NCBI RefSeq assembly: GCF_001870465.1 | Contig: NZ_MDGK01000058.1 | Coordinates: 275,055 to 339,054 of the forward strand | DNA from: Pseudomonas extremorientalis | GTDB taxonomy: Bacteria > Pseudomonadota > Gammaproteobacteria > Pseudomonadales > Pseudomonadaceae | DNA length: 64,000 bases | Direction: 5' to 3' | Shown: piece after piece, positions 1-9,278 of the stretch | Position numbering within the stretch: the first letter of the stretch is position 1 | Layout: each line of letters begins with the position of its first letter | The notes under the pieces: generated by a model | Databases searched by the model: none | Seen by the model: only the letters and a program-made list of their open reading frames with translations | What the model was told of the DNA's origin: nothing | Program-made: the position numbers and the translations under genes

Positions 1-60
1 GAACTTGTAACAATGCTTTTCCGGGGGCAGCACGGCATCGTCGAGACTGCAGGCGTAGTC

Positions 61-768
61 ATGATGACAGATACCCCCGCGCACCCAGGCTTGATCTCCC
101 TGCAAGGCATCGGCAAAAGCTATCAGCTGGCCGGGCAACACCTGGCCATTCTCAATGATGTGTGCCTGTCCATCGCCAGTGGCGACAGCTGCGGCATCCT
201 TGGCGCCTCCGGTTCGGGCAAAAGTACCCTGCTGAATATCCTCGGCCTGCTGGACCTGCCCAATTGCGGCCAGTACCACTTCGCCGGCCACGATATTTTC
301 AACGCCACACCGGACCAGTTGGCGGCTATCCGCAACCAGCAGATCGGCTTCGTGTTCCAGAGTTTCAACCTGCTGCCGCGCCTCAGCGCCCTGGACAACG
401 TCGCCCTGCCCTTGAGTTATCGCGGCGTGTCGCGGCATGAGTCGGTGGAACAGGCCTTGCGCATGCTGGATCAGGTCGGCCTGTCCGAGCGCGCCCACCA
501 TCGCCCCGCCGACCTCTCCGGCGGCCAGCGCCAACGGGTCGCCATCGCGCGGGCACTGGTGGGCAACCCGTCGGTGATCCTGGCCGACGAACCCACCGGT
601 AACCTCGACAGCACCACCGCACAGGAGATCATGGACCTGCTGCTGGCGTTGAACCGCGAACAGCAAGTCACGCTGATCATCGTCACCCACGACCCGCATA
701 TCGCCGAGCGCCTGGAGCGCAAGATCCTGGTGCGCAATGGCGTGGTGCAAGAGGCCGGGAGCCTATGA
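61..768 (+). CDS. ABC exporter ATP-binding protein, MacB/LolD type
   Basis: Nucleotide-binding subunit expected to power the FtsX-type permease that follows. From the ATG at 61 it is 235 aa, the usual size for the MacB/LolD ATPase family. Walker A (GASGSGKST) is near residues 48-56, followed by a Q-loop in FVFQSFNLLPRLS, the signature LSGGQRQR, Walker B LADEPTGNLDS and the switch histidine in THD. The frame is open to an ATG at 13, but similarity to the family begins only after residue 25 of that longer form, so 61 (or 64) is preferred. The stop overlaps the permease start as ATGA, which implies translational coupling. The window edge hides whether more genes lie upstream. The exported substrate cannot be read from the sequence. 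Confidence 0.9.
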   Translation: MMTDTPAHPGLISLQGIGKSYQLAGQHLAILNDVCLSIASGDSCGILGASGSGKSTLLNILGLLDLPNCGQYHFAGHDIFNATPDQLAAIRNQQIGFVFQSFNLLPRLSALDNVALPLSYRGVSRHESVEQALRMLDQVGLSERAHHRPADLSGGQRQRVAIARALVGNPSVILADEPTGNLDSTTAQEIMDLLLALNREQQVTLIIVTHDPHIAERLERKILVRNGVVQEAGSL

Positions 769-1964
769 GCCTGCGGGTCGAACAAAGCCTCAGCCAACTG
801 TTGCATGAAGCGTTCGTCAGCCTGCGCACGCTGGGTAAGCGTTCGGTCCTGGCCTTGCTGGGCATCGTCATCGGCAGTTCGTCGGTGGTGGCGCTGATCA
901 ATATCGGCCACAACGCCGCCACCGACGCGGCGATGATCTTCAAGGACATGGGCACCGACACCCTGATCGCCCAGTTCCCGCCCAAGGACGGCAGCAGTAT
1001 CCCCATGCCTGCCCGCCTCGACCTGGAGGCCGTGCGCCAAACCGTGCCGGGGATTGCCCATATCGGCGCCCTCACGCTGTTCAGCGGGCCCATCGTGTTC
1101 CACGGTCGCACCACCAACGCCAACTTCGTCGGCAGCACGCCGGACATCAAGGACGCGATGCGCCTGGTGATGCAGCAGGGGCGCTTCCTGTCGAACTTCG
1201 ATGCCAATGAAACCTACGGCGTGATCGGCGACCAGTTGGCCCAGGCGCTCGGTGCGCCAGGTGACCCGCTGCAACTGGGCGACCGTGTGCGCATCAACGA
1301 CTATCTGTTCCTGATCATCGGCATCCTGCGCAGCCAGCCCCGGGCGATGCTGATGCCGGTGCAGGCCAACGAGTCGCTGTTCATCCCCGCCGAAGGCATG
1401 CGCCGCATCTATGCCACACCGCAGATCGGCAACGTGATCATCCGCGCCACGCCCGGCCAGGACATGGAACGCCTTGCCAAGGACGTGGCTGGCGCCCTGA
1501 GCTCGCAGCTCTCCGACCACGATGCAGACATCCAGGTGCCCCAGCAAATGATCGACGGCATGACCCGCCAAAGCCGCACCTTTGCGTATCTGCTGCTGGC
1601 CCTGGGGGCGATTTCCCTGGTGGGCGGTGGCGTCGGGGTGATGAACGTGATGCTGATGAACGTCTCGGAGCGCCGTCGCGAGATCGGCATTCGCATGGCC
1701 CTCGGCGCACGCCAGCGCGACATCCGCAACCTGTTCCTGCTCGAAGCCGTGACCCTCACCGCCGTCGGTGCCCTGTGTGGCGCCGTGCTGGGCATGACGG
1801 CGGCCTGGTTGTACGCCTGGCTGTCGGGCTGGGAATTTGCCCTGGCGGTCGCCGCCCTGCCGCTGGGGGTGGGCAGCACGTTGCTGGTGGGGTTGTTCTT
1901 CGGCATCTACCCGGCGGTCTCCGCCTCGCGGTTGCAGCCAGTGGAGGCCCTGCGCGATGAGTAA
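765..1964 (+). CDS. ABC exporter permease, MacB/FtsX family
   Basis: Inner-membrane permease of 399 aa. It has one N-terminal membrane segment (about residues 27-47), a large periplasmic domain, and three C-terminal segments in an FtsX domain (about 270-390). The C-terminus contains GGGVGVMNVMLMNVSERRREIG and RMALGAR, hallmarks of MacB/LolC-type permeases. Its ATPase is a separate upstream gene, unlike E. coli MacB where both domains are fused. It overlaps the ATPase by 4 nt and the downstream TolC-like gene by 8 nt. With the channel and adaptor it probably forms a tripartite mechanotransmission exporter for a peptide, siderophore or lipid-like substrate; which one is unknown. Confidence 0.9.
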   Translation: MSLRVEQSLSQLLHEAFVSLRTLGKRSVLALLGIVIGSSSVVALINIGHNAATDAAMIFKDMGTDTLIAQFPPKDGSSIPMPARLDLEAVRQTVPGIAHIGALTLFSGPIVFHGRTTNANFVGSTPDIKDAMRLVMQQGRFLSNFDANETYGVIGDQLAQALGAPGDPLQLGDRVRINDYLFLIIGILRSQPRAMLMPVQANESLFIPAEGMRRIYATPQIGNVIIRATPGQDMERLAKDVAGALSSQLSDHDADIQVPQQMIDGMTRQSRTFAYLLLALGAISLVGGGVGVMNVMLMNVSERRREIGIRMALGARQRDIRNLFLLEAVTLTAVGALCGAVLGMTAAWLYAWLSGWEFALAVAALPLGVGSTLLVGLFFGIYPAVSASRLQPVEALRDE

Positions 1965-3435
1965 ATGGCTATGGCTGCTCGCATTCGCCAGCCTGCCCGG
2001 CATGGCCGCCGACGTGGTCATCAGACCATCGGCACCCAGCACCACCCGCAGCGGCTACGAGCGCAGCGTTTCGTTGAATGCCCAGACCACCGCCATGACC
2101 CTCGGGGATGCGGTGTACCTGGGCCTGCGCAACAACCCGGCGATCCGCAGCGCGTACCTGCAACGGGTGGCACAGAAGTTCGACCTGCGCGTGGCCGAAG
2201 ATGTGTTCAACCCCAAGCTCACCCTCAACAGTTACTACCGCAGCACCCGGGGCTCCGCCGACAATACGCGCAATGCCAACGTGGCGCCCGCCACCAGCCT
2301 GCTCGGCGAGTACGGCACACGCCTGAGCATGGCCTGGACCCAGCAACTGAGCAACGCCGACCGCGCCGGTCGCTACCGCAGCGACGGCCTTGACCTGGCA
2401 ATCATCCAACCGCTGCTGCGCGGTGCCGGCTGGGACGCCACCACCGCGCCGCTGCGCCTGTCGCGCCTGTCGGAACAGGCCAACCGCCTGAACCTCAAGG
2501 CCACCGTCGCGCAAACCATCAGCCAGATCATTGCCACCTACCGCGAACTGCTGCGTGCCCAGGAACAACTGAGCATCGTGCAGGATGCGCTCAAGCGTTC
2601 CGGCACCTTGCTGGAAGTGAACAAGGCGCTGATCAGTGCCGGGCGCATGGCCGAATTCGAAATCGTGCAGACCGAAGCCGATATCGCCACCCAGCAACTG
2701 GGCGTGGAAGAAGCGCAAAACCAACTGGACACCAGCCGCCTGGCGCTACTGCGCCTGCTGGCCCTGGACCTGTCCACGCCGATTCGCGCCACCGAAGCCC
2801 TGGAGGCCAGGCCCATGCAGATCGATAAGCGCCAGGCCTTCAACCTGGCGCAGACCCAGCAACCCGAATACCTCGCCGCCCTGCTCGGCAGCCAGCAGGC
2901 CGACCTCAACCTGGTGATCGCCAAGGACTCGGGTCGCTGGCAAGTGGACCTGGTGGCCGGCGCCAACCAGGTGCGCGCCAACACTGACAACGATACCGGC
3001 CGTTCCAACAACCGTACCTGGGACAGCTACGCCGGGGTGCAAGTGCAGATTCCCATCGGCGATATCAGCACGCGCCAGGCCGAAGTGCGCGCGCGAGTGA
3101 ATGTGGAGGACCAGGCCATCCGCATCACCGATGCACGCCAGGAACTGGAACGCAGCGTCAACGATGTGGTGCGTGACCTCGGCACCCGCTGGCGCCAGTA
3201 TGAAATTTCCCAGCGCGCCGTGGAGTTGTCGCGGCGCAAGATCGAGATCGAGCGGGAAAAACTCAGCGCCGGACGCTCCACCAACTTCCAGGTGCTGAGT
3301 TTCGAGACCGACCTGCGCAACGCCGAAAACGCGCAACTGAATGCGCTGATCGCTTATTTGAACGCCCAGACCCAGCTCGACCTGACCCTGGGCATGACGC
3401 TGGAAAGTTGGGAAATCGCCCTCAATGACTACTAA
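1957..3435 (+). CDS. TolC-family outer-membrane efflux channel
   Basis: A 492-aa outer-membrane factor. It starts at 1957 (MSKWLWLLAFASLPGMAA), which gives a cleavable signal peptide; the frame is open further upstream but lies inside the permease gene. Two repeats of long, coiled-coil-forming helices rich in Q, A, E and R are visible (about 160-270 and 360-480), as expected for the TolC periplasmic tunnel. No lipobox cysteine is present, unlike the OprM/NodT-type channel at 37381-38832. It overlaps the adaptor gene by 11 nt. It would provide the outer-membrane exit for the ABC exporter encoded just upstream. Confidence 0.88.
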   Translation: MSKWLWLLAFASLPGMAADVVIRPSAPSTTRSGYERSVSLNAQTTAMTLGDAVYLGLRNNPAIRSAYLQRVAQKFDLRVAEDVFNPKLTLNSYYRSTRGSADNTRNANVAPATSLLGEYGTRLSMAWTQQLSNADRAGRYRSDGLDLAIIQPLLRGAGWDATTAPLRLSRLSEQANRLNLKATVAQTISQIIATYRELLRAQEQLSIVQDALKRSGTLLEVNKALISAGRMAEFEIVQTEADIATQQLGVEEAQNQLDTSRLALLRLLALDLSTPIRATEALEARPMQIDKRQAFNLAQTQQPEYLAALLGSQQADLNLVIAKDSGRWQVDLVAGANQVRANTDNDTGRSNNRTWDSYAGVQVQIPIGDISTRQAEVRARVNVEDQAIRITDARQELERSVNDVVRDLGTRWRQYEISQRAVELSRRKIEIEREKLSAGRSTNFQVLSFETDLRNAENAQLNALIAYLNAQTQLDLTLGMTLESWEIALNDY

Positions 3436-4669
3436 TCAGAAACGCCTGCTGGGTGCTGTGTTGATCGTCCTGCTGGGCAGTGCGGGCCTGGCCTTGCGCA
3501 GCCCGGCGTCCGATCCGGGCGGTGCCAGCGAACAGTGGCTGGCCGTCAAGCCCGAAGCGCTGGAGCACCGGATCGGCCTGGTAGGCAAGATCGAGCCTGA
3601 TACCACGATCACCCTCACCGCGCCCTTCGATGGCAACGTGCAAGCCAACCTGGTGGAGCAAGGTCAGCGCGTCGAGGCCGGCCAGGTGCTGTTGCGCATG
3701 GACCCGGCCACCCTGGAGGTGCAATTGCGCGAAGCGCTTTCCGCCCAGCTCAAGGCCCGGCGCACCGTGCAAGAGATGCAGGACTGGGACAGCAGCCCCG
3801 CCGTCAGCCGCGCCCGCCGCAGCTTGCGCACCGCCGAAATGACCGCCGGCAACACCCAGCGCAAACTCACCGAAAGCGAAAACCTGTTCAAGCGCGGCAT
3901 CATCCCGCGCAATGAACTGGACGACCTCAGGCAACAGACCCAGCAGCAGCAACTGGATCTCGCGTCCGCCCGCAGCGAACTGCAGCAGGCCATCGACCAG
4001 GGCAAGGGCGAGTACCGCCAGATCGCCGACATGGAGCTGACCAACGCCACGGTGAAATACGACGCCCTGCACAAGCTGCTCGACGGCCAGGAGGTCAAGG
4101 CGCCGTTCTCCGGCATCGTGGTGCCGCCACCGGGCAACACCTCATCCCAGGGCGGCGGCAACAACAATGCCCCGGTGCAGGCCGGCAGCAAGGTCAGCCA
4201 GGGCCAGGTGCTGTTTGGACTGGCGAACATTGAACGACTGAAAATCACCGCCAAGGTTTCGGAGCTGGACATCAACCAGTTGCATCAGGGCCAGGCGGTG
4301 GAAGTGCTGGGCGACGGGTTTGATGGCGAGCGGCTGACCGGCTCGGTAAGCGTGGTCAGCGGCTTGGCAATTGCCAACGACAGCCAGGGCAGCGCGCAGT
4401 TTCCGGTGACCCTGACGATCCCCAGACTCACGCCGCAGCAGTTGCAACGGGTGCGCCTGGGGATGAGTGCGCGGCTGACCATCGTGACCTACAACAATGC
4501 CCAGGCGATGGTGATTCCCAGCCAGGCAATCCAGGCGGACAACACGGTGGAGTATCGGGAGACGATGGATAAGCCGGTGGAGCGGGTGAAGGTGACCACG
4601 GGGCAATCAACCGCGCAGGGCGTCGAAGTCTTCGGCCTGAAACCCGGCCTTGTGAAGACCTCAAGATAA
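3425..4669 (+). CDS. HlyD/MacA-type periplasmic adaptor
   Basis: Membrane-fusion protein of 414 aa with an N-terminal hydrophobic anchor (about residues 9-24). A biotinyl-lipoyl half (ITLTAPFDGNVQANLVEQGQRVEAGQVLLRMD) is followed by a helical hairpin (about 95-210), the second lipoyl half (VKAPFSGIVVPPPG) and beta-barrel domains. It joins the permease to the TolC-like channel. It is the last gene of the operon and ends convergently with the FAD protein gene, overlapping it by 9 nt. The terminal residues after VFGLKPGL look like a replaced tail, next to a REP remnant at about 4682. Confidence 0.88.
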   Translation: MTTNQKRLLGAVLIVLLGSAGLALRSPASDPGGASEQWLAVKPEALEHRIGLVGKIEPDTTITLTAPFDGNVQANLVEQGQRVEAGQVLLRMDPATLEVQLREALSAQLKARRTVQEMQDWDSSPAVSRARRSLRTAEMTAGNTQRKLTESENLFKRGIIPRNELDDLRQQTQQQQLDLASARSELQQAIDQGKGEYRQIADMELTNATVKYDALHKLLDGQEVKAPFSGIVVPPPGNTSSQGGGNNNAPVQAGSKVSQGQVLFGLANIERLKITAKVSELDINQLHQGQAVEVLGDGFDGERLTGSVSVVSGLAIANDSQGSAQFPVTLTIPRLTPQQLQRVRLGMSARLTIVTYNNAQAMVIPSQAIQADNTVEYRETMDKPVERVKVTTGQSTAQGVEVFGLKPGLVKTSR

Positions 4670-6079
4670 ATGGAAAACCCTATGTGGGAGGGGCATCAGC
4701 TTTGCGGCCAGTGCCTTGGCTTGCAGCGCTACATCAGTCACCGCCGTGCTTTCCCACCACATCCCACGCAACGGCGGGCCCATGGCGAACAAGCGCTGGC
4801 TGACCTGCCCCTGTGCGTCCACCACTGCCCCCGACGCATCCGCCGCAATCCCCAACGCGAGCGGCCCTGGCTGGATCAGCCCACGCTTGAGCAACTGCCG
4901 AGGCAGCGGCCGCGCCACGCGGCGCCAGTCGTATTCAATACCGCTGGAGTTGATCAGCGCTGCGCCCGAGACCTGGGTGATGCCTTGCTCGCCGCGATAA
5001 CGCAAACGAATCGTCACCCCTTCACCCGAAGGTTCCAACCCCTTGAACGACGCCGCCCGGATCCGCAACCGCCCCTCTTCGTGCAAGCGCGCCACCAACT
5101 GCGCGCTCAACGGCGGCGAGCGGTGGTGATGGCTCTCCCACCAGGGCCGTACATGCCTCACGAACTGGCGCTTCTCGCGCTCGCTGGCCTGGCTCCACAG
5201 GCGCGCGATATGCACGCGCACGGTGTCCAGCGGCGCCTGCCAGTCGATGCCCTGCTCCCGTGCAAGCGCGCATTGCCGGCGCACCTCGCGCAGCAACTGC
5301 CGAGGGCTGCGCAGGCGGTGGTCCTCCCCAAGGAAATCCCCCCAGGCCGGCGGTTGCCGCCGCACATGGGGCAGCAGGCCGTGACGCGAGAACACCTCGA
5401 TCGGCCCGCGATGCCCGGCCTGTTCCAGGGACACCACGGCGTCGACCATGGTCAGCCCGGAACCGATGATCAGCACCGGCGCCTGCGGGTCGATCCGGCG
5501 CATCGCGCTCACGTCCCACGGGTCCACCGCCGCCGCGTTCAGCCCGCTGGATTCAGTCTGCGGTGTACGCGCCGCCGGGAACATGCCGGTAGCCAGTACC
5601 GCAAACGCGCCACGCAGTTGCTGGCCGTTATCGAGGGTCAGCAGGGTTGAGCCTTCATCCACTTGCAGGTCGACTACCTCACTACGCACATGCTCCACGC
5701 TGGATGCGGACTGCGCCTTCGCCTCGGCCAAACGTTGCTGGGCATACAAGCCGAATATCCCGCGTGGCGGGAACAGTTCGCTGATCGGCACGTGTTGCTG
5801 GTCGGACTCAGGCCAGCCGCCGGCACCGATGTAGTCGGTGAGCCATTGGGTCAGGTCGTCAGGGTTGTCCGGGTCGACACTCATGCGCGCCGCGTTGCCG
5901 TTCAGGGTGTGGCCCAGTTCGACGGCGCTGTAGGCCTCGCCCCGGCCCAGCTCGGCACGCGGTTCGATCACCAGCACCCGGCGCGCGCCCGGCCGGCGCA
6001 GCAGTTGCACGGCCAGCATCGTGCCGCTCAGGCCGCCGCCGATGATCAGGACATCAGCGTTGCGGATGGATTCATTCAT
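4661..6079 (-). CDS. FAD/NAD(P)-binding protein
   Basis: Flavoprotein of 472 aa with a Rossmann dinucleotide-binding motif at the N-terminus (VLIIGGGLSGTMLA, about residues 10-23) and a second NAD(P)-type motif VLIIGSGLTMVDA at about 200-212. This belongs to the NAD_binding_9-type FAD/NAD(P) oxidoreductases; no reaction can be assigned. It is the last gene of the minus-strand uptake operon, 12 nt after the LivF-like gene, so it probably acts on the imported compound. The final 11 or so residues (MPLPHRVFHLS) are read from a REP remnant and flanking sequence, so the original C-terminus has probably been replaced. Confidence 0.8.
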   Translation of the reverse strand: MNESIRNADVLIIGGGLSGTMLAVQLLRRPGARRVLVIEPRAELGRGEAYSAVELGHTLNGNAARMSVDPDNPDDLTQWLTDYIGAGGWPESDQQHVPISELFPPRGIFGLYAQQRLAEAKAQSASSVEHVRSEVVDLQVDEGSTLLTLDNGQQLRGAFAVLATGMFPAARTPQTESSGLNAAAVDPWDVSAMRRIDPQAPVLIIGSGLTMVDAVVSLEQAGHRGPIEVFSRHGLLPHVRRQPPAWGDFLGEDHRLRSPRQLLREVRRQCALAREQGIDWQAPLDTVRVHIARLWSQASEREKRQFVRHVRPWWESHHHRSPPLSAQLVARLHEEGRLRIRAASFKGLEPSGEGVTIRLRYRGEQGITQVSGAALINSSGIEYDWRRVARPLPRQLLKRGLIQPGPLALGIAADASGAVVDAQGQVSQRLFAMGPPLRGMWWESTAVTDVALQAKALAAKLMPLPHRVFHLS

Positions 6080-6091
6080 GCGAAGTCGCCC

Positions 6092-6859
6092 TTACTGTTT
6101 GCCCAGGTAAATGTCATGCAAGTCGCCCCGCGCCAACAGCTCAGCGGCGCTGCCACTCAAGGCCACGCGCCCAGTATCCAATACGTAGCCGTGGGACGCA
6201 TAGTTCAGCGCGACGTTGATGTTCTGCTCGGCGATCAGGAAGCTCACCTGCTGCTCACGGTTGAGCTGCGCGATGATCGCGAAAATCTCCTGCACGATCA
6301 TAGGCGCCAACCCCATGGACGGCTCGTCGAGCAGTACCAAAGTAGGACGGGTCATCAACGCCCGGCCGATGGCGACCATCTGCTGCTCGCCGCCGGAGGT
6401 GAGGCCGGCGCGGGTATGGCGCTTGGTCTTGAGCCGTGGGAACCAGGCGTAGACGCGTTCCAGGTCGTGCTCCAGGTCCCGGCGACTCAGGCGTCGCACA
6501 AAGCCGCCGCTGCGCAGGTTGTCTTCCACGCTCAGTTGGCCGAACACATGGCGGCCTTCCAACACGTGCACCATGCCCTGGCGCACGCGCTGGCTGGGGT
6601 CGATGCCGGCCAGGTCGGCACCGGCGTATTCGATCACGCCGCGGCTGACCTCGGCCCGCTCGGCACGTACCAGCCCGGAGATGGCCTTGAGCGTGGTGCT
6701 CTTGCCGGCGCCATTGGCACCGAGCAAGGCCACAATGGCCCCCTTGGGCACGCTCAGCGACACTCCGGCCACCGCGAGGATTGCGCCGTCGTAGATCACT
6801 TCGATATCGTTGACCGTCAGCAGCGACGACTGCGCGGCATCGGTGGCGGGCTGGCACAT
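6092..6859 (-). CDS. Branched-chain amino acid-type ABC transporter ATPase, LivF-like
   Basis: ATP-binding subunit of 255 aa. Walker A is GANGAGKST (about residues 48-56), the signature TSGGEQQM, Walker B VLLDEPSMGLAP and the H-loop region IAEQN. The signature and LDEPSMGLAP are typical of the LivF subgroup. It starts 3 nt after the binding-protein gene and pairs with the LivG-like ATPase at 10160-10930. The family name does not fix the substrate: LivF-type ATPases also serve urea, amide, aromatic-acid and sulfonate-like systems. Confidence 0.9.
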   Translation of the reverse strand: MCQPATDAAQSSLLTVNDIEVIYDGAILAVAGVSLSVPKGAIVALLGANGAGKSTTLKAISGLVRAERAEVSRGVIEYAGADLAGIDPSQRVRQGMVHVLEGRHVFGQLSVEDNLRSGGFVRRLSRRDLEHDLERVYAWFPRLKTKRHTRAGLTSGGEQQMVAIGRALMTRPTLVLLDEPSMGLAPMIVQEIFAIIAQLNREQQVSFLIAEQNINVALNYASHGYVLDTGRVALSGSAAELLARGDLHDIYLGKQ

Positions 6860-6862
6860 GAT

Positions 6863-8203
6863 TTATTCGTCCCCGGTACAGGTGCGTGGCGTCAGGCCTT
6901 TTTCCTTGGCGAACGCTGCCGACTTTTCATCGATCAACGGGCGCAACAACCCACGGTCGGCGGCGATCCACTCACTGATCAGCGTCCAGTTGGCGCCGTC
7001 CCACTGCTGCACCCGCGCCGAGCCGCCGCCTTCGTGATCGCGGCACGACAGCTTGAGGTTCTGCATCAGGCCCAGGTAGCCCATGTCCTTCAAGCGCGCA
7101 TCGTCGATGTTCAGGTGTTCCAGGCCCCAGCGGCCTTCTTCGCCATTGAGCGGGCGCTTGCCGAACTTGGCCTGGCCGGTGCGGATCGCCTCCACCGCCA
7201 CGGCGGCGTTCACCAGGCCGGAATTGTAGTAGACGCTGCCGAAGTTCTTCAGGTCCTTGAGGTCACTGTGGCCCTTGTCGAGGATGTATTGCTTGAGGCG
7301 TTTGTGGATCTCGAAATCAGCCCCGGCCGGGTATGGCGTAAGGGCCAGGTAGCCTTTGGCGGCGGCGCCTGCGGGCAATACGTCTTCACTGGAACTGGCC
7401 CAGATGTCGCCGATGATGTGGTCCACCGGAAAGCCGAAGCGCGCGGCGGTCTTCACCGCCACCGGCGTGGACACGCCCCAGGTGCGCAGGAACACCCAGT
7501 CCGGGTTGGCCTGGCGCACCTGGCGCCATTGCGCAGACTGCTCGTTGCCGGGGTCGGCCACCGGGATCTGGATGTTTTCGAAACCGTATTTTTCCGCCAG
7601 CAACTTGAGCGGGCCGAGGGTTTCGCGACCGTAGGCCGAGTCGTGGTAGACCGTGGCGATCTTCTTGCCCTTGAGCTTGTCGAAACCGCCTTCACGCTGT
7701 GCGATGTAGTTCACCAGCGTCGACGCTTCGCTGTAGAACGTCAGCATCACCGGGAAGTTATACGGGAACACCGTGCCGTCGGTGGCTTCGGTGCGGCCGT
7801 AGCCGAGGGTGATCAGCGGGATCTTGTCCACCTCGGCCCGCTCGCTCAGCGCATACGCCGCCGGCGCGCCATTGGGCTGGTACACCGCGACCGGCGCGCC
7901 ATCCAGGCCATGCTTGAAGCGCTCGTAGCACTCGATGCCCTTCTCTGCCGTCCACTCGGTCTCGCATTCCTGCCACACCAGCTTGACGCCGTTGATGCCA
8001 CCTTCGACCTCGTTGATGTAACGCAGGTAATCGATCATCCCGGCCCACACCTGCACGCCGCTGGACGCACAGGCGCCCACACGATAGGTCGCCAGGGGAA
8101 TGAATTGCTGGTCCGGCGAGGCCATTGCCTGGGGGACTGCACCGGCCAAGGTTGCCAGCGCAAAGGCAGCGCCGACCAGGGAACGTTTCAAGGATGCACG
8201 CAT
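6863..8203 (-). CDS. ABC transporter periplasmic substrate-binding protein, LivK-like
   Basis: Binding protein of 446 aa with a signal peptide (MRASLKRSLVGAAFALATLAGAVPQAMA) and a Peripla_BP_6 fold. Motifs seen are INEVEGGINGVKLVWQECETEW near the N-terminus and VYHDSAYGRETLGPLKLLAEKYG in the second lobe. It is longer than E. coli LivK (about 370 aa) and belongs to the larger group often linked to catabolic or sulfur operons. It lies between the permease genes and livF-like in one operon. Given the adjacent sulfur genes and flavoenzymes, an organosulfur or acyl compound is a plausible ligand, but this is inference only. Confidence 0.88.
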   Translation of the reverse strand: MRASLKRSLVGAAFALATLAGAVPQAMASPDQQFIPLATYRVGACASSGVQVWAGMIDYLRYINEVEGGINGVKLVWQECETEWTAEKGIECYERFKHGLDGAPVAVYQPNGAPAAYALSERAEVDKIPLITLGYGRTEATDGTVFPYNFPVMLTFYSEASTLVNYIAQREGGFDKLKGKKIATVYHDSAYGRETLGPLKLLAEKYGFENIQIPVADPGNEQSAQWRQVRQANPDWVFLRTWGVSTPVAVKTAARFGFPVDHIIGDIWASSSEDVLPAGAAAKGYLALTPYPAGADFEIHKRLKQYILDKGHSDLKDLKNFGSVYYNSGLVNAAVAVEAIRTGQAKFGKRPLNGEEGRWGLEHLNIDDARLKDMGYLGLMQNLKLSCRDHEGGGSARVQQWDGANWTLISEWIAADRGLLRPLIDEKSAAFAKEKGLTPRTCTGDE

Positions 8204-8224
8204 AGGGATTCTCTTAAGGGAATG

Positions 8225-9274
8225 TCAGAAACGCAGCGGCCACTGCCGCACGCGGTCACGCAGGTTGTGCAACAGGCGAATCAAGCCCTCGGGTTCCTTG
8301 ATCAGGAACACGATGATCAACACGCCAAAGATGATTTTCTGCAGGTTCTGCAACTGCCCCGCATCCACCGAGCCGCCGAACAACGCCTGCCCGGCATGGC
8401 TGAGGAAGATCGGCAGCAAACTGATGAACGCCGCCCCGACAAAGTTGCCGGCGATGCTGCCCATGCCGCCGATAATGATGATGAACAGGATCTGGAAGGA
8501 GCGATTGATATCAAAGCTACTGGCGCTGGCGGTGCCCAGGTAGGCGAAGGCCCACAGCGCACCGGCTATGCCCAGGTAGAACGAACTGACCGCGAACGCC
8601 AGGCGCTTGTAGCGCACCACCGGAATGCCGACCACGGCGGCGGCGGTGTCCATGTCGCGGATCGCCATCCAGTTGCGGCCGACCTGGCTGCGCACCAGGT
8701 TGATCGCGGTCCAGGTCAGCAGCAGTACCGTGACCAGGGTCAGCAGGTAGCGGCCCAGCGGTGTGTTGAGGTCATGGCCGAACAGCGCCAGCCTGGGCGC
8801 GGAAATGGTCCCGGACGAACCGTAGTTGTAGAACCAGGGAAACTTGACGAACAGCCACTCCAGGAAAAACTGCGCAGCCAGGGTGGTGACCATCAGGTAG
8901 AAGCCCTTGATCCGCGAGCTGGGCAGGCCGAACAGCAGGCCGACCAACGCACTGATGACCCCGCCGCCGAGCAGCGCCACCGGCAACCCCAGCTCCGGCA
9001 GGCGCAGCAGAAAACCGTAGGTGGCAAACGCACCGACGGCCATGAAGCCGGCCGCGCCCACCGAGGTCTGCCCGGTATAGCCGGTGAGCAGGTTCAGGCC
9101 CAGCCCGGCCAATGACAGCACCAGAAACGGGATCAGGATCGCGTTCAGCCAATAGTCATTGCCCCACAGCGGCACCCCGATAAAGGCCAGCGCCAGCAGG
9201 CCGATCAAGGCCCAGGGCATGCGCCGCTGAATCAGCAGCAACGGCGCGGTGTGTTGTGCAAGAGGGATCGACAT
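8225..9274 (-). CDS. ABC transporter permease, LivM-like
   Basis: Inner-membrane permease of 349 aa with about 8-9 hydrophobic segments and the LivM signature region GLGLNLLTGYTGQTSVGAAGFMAVGAFATYG. The start at 9274 (MSIPLAQH) is chosen because it follows the livH-like stop by 4 nt and gives the usual length; an upstream extension would overlap livH. It pairs with the LivH-like permease. Confidence 0.88.
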   Translation of the reverse strand: MSIPLAQHTAPLLLIQRRMPWALIGLLALAFIGVPLWGNDYWLNAILIPFLVLSLAGLGLNLLTGYTGQTSVGAAGFMAVGAFATYGFLLRLPELGLPVALLGGGVISALVGLLFGLPSSRIKGFYLMVTTLAAQFFLEWLFVKFPWFYNYGSSGTISAPRLALFGHDLNTPLGRYLLTLVTVLLLTWTAINLVRSQVGRNWMAIRDMDTAAAVVGIPVVRYKRLAFAVSSFYLGIAGALWAFAYLGTASASSFDINRSFQILFIIIIGGMGSIAGNFVGAAFISLLPIFLSHAGQALFGGSVDAGQLQNLQKIIFGVLIIVFLIKEPEGLIRLLHNLRDRVRQWPLRF

Positions 9275-9278
9275 GCTT

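Noticed and set aside
471-2045. A 524-codon minus-strand open frame
   Set aside because: Antisense to the ABC exporter genes; H/Q/R-rich with no recognisable domain.
3425-4669. Calling the first operon a PvdRT-OpmQ pyoverdine exporter
   Set aside because: PvdT has ATPase and permease fused and the adaptor first; here the ATPase is separate and the order is ATPase, permease, channel, adaptor.
5663-9115. A 1150-codon plus-strand open frame
   Set aside because: It is antisense to the FAD protein, livF, livK and livM genes, all with clear motifs. Its translation is low-complexity Q/H/A/R-rich, typical of the complement of GC-rich genes.
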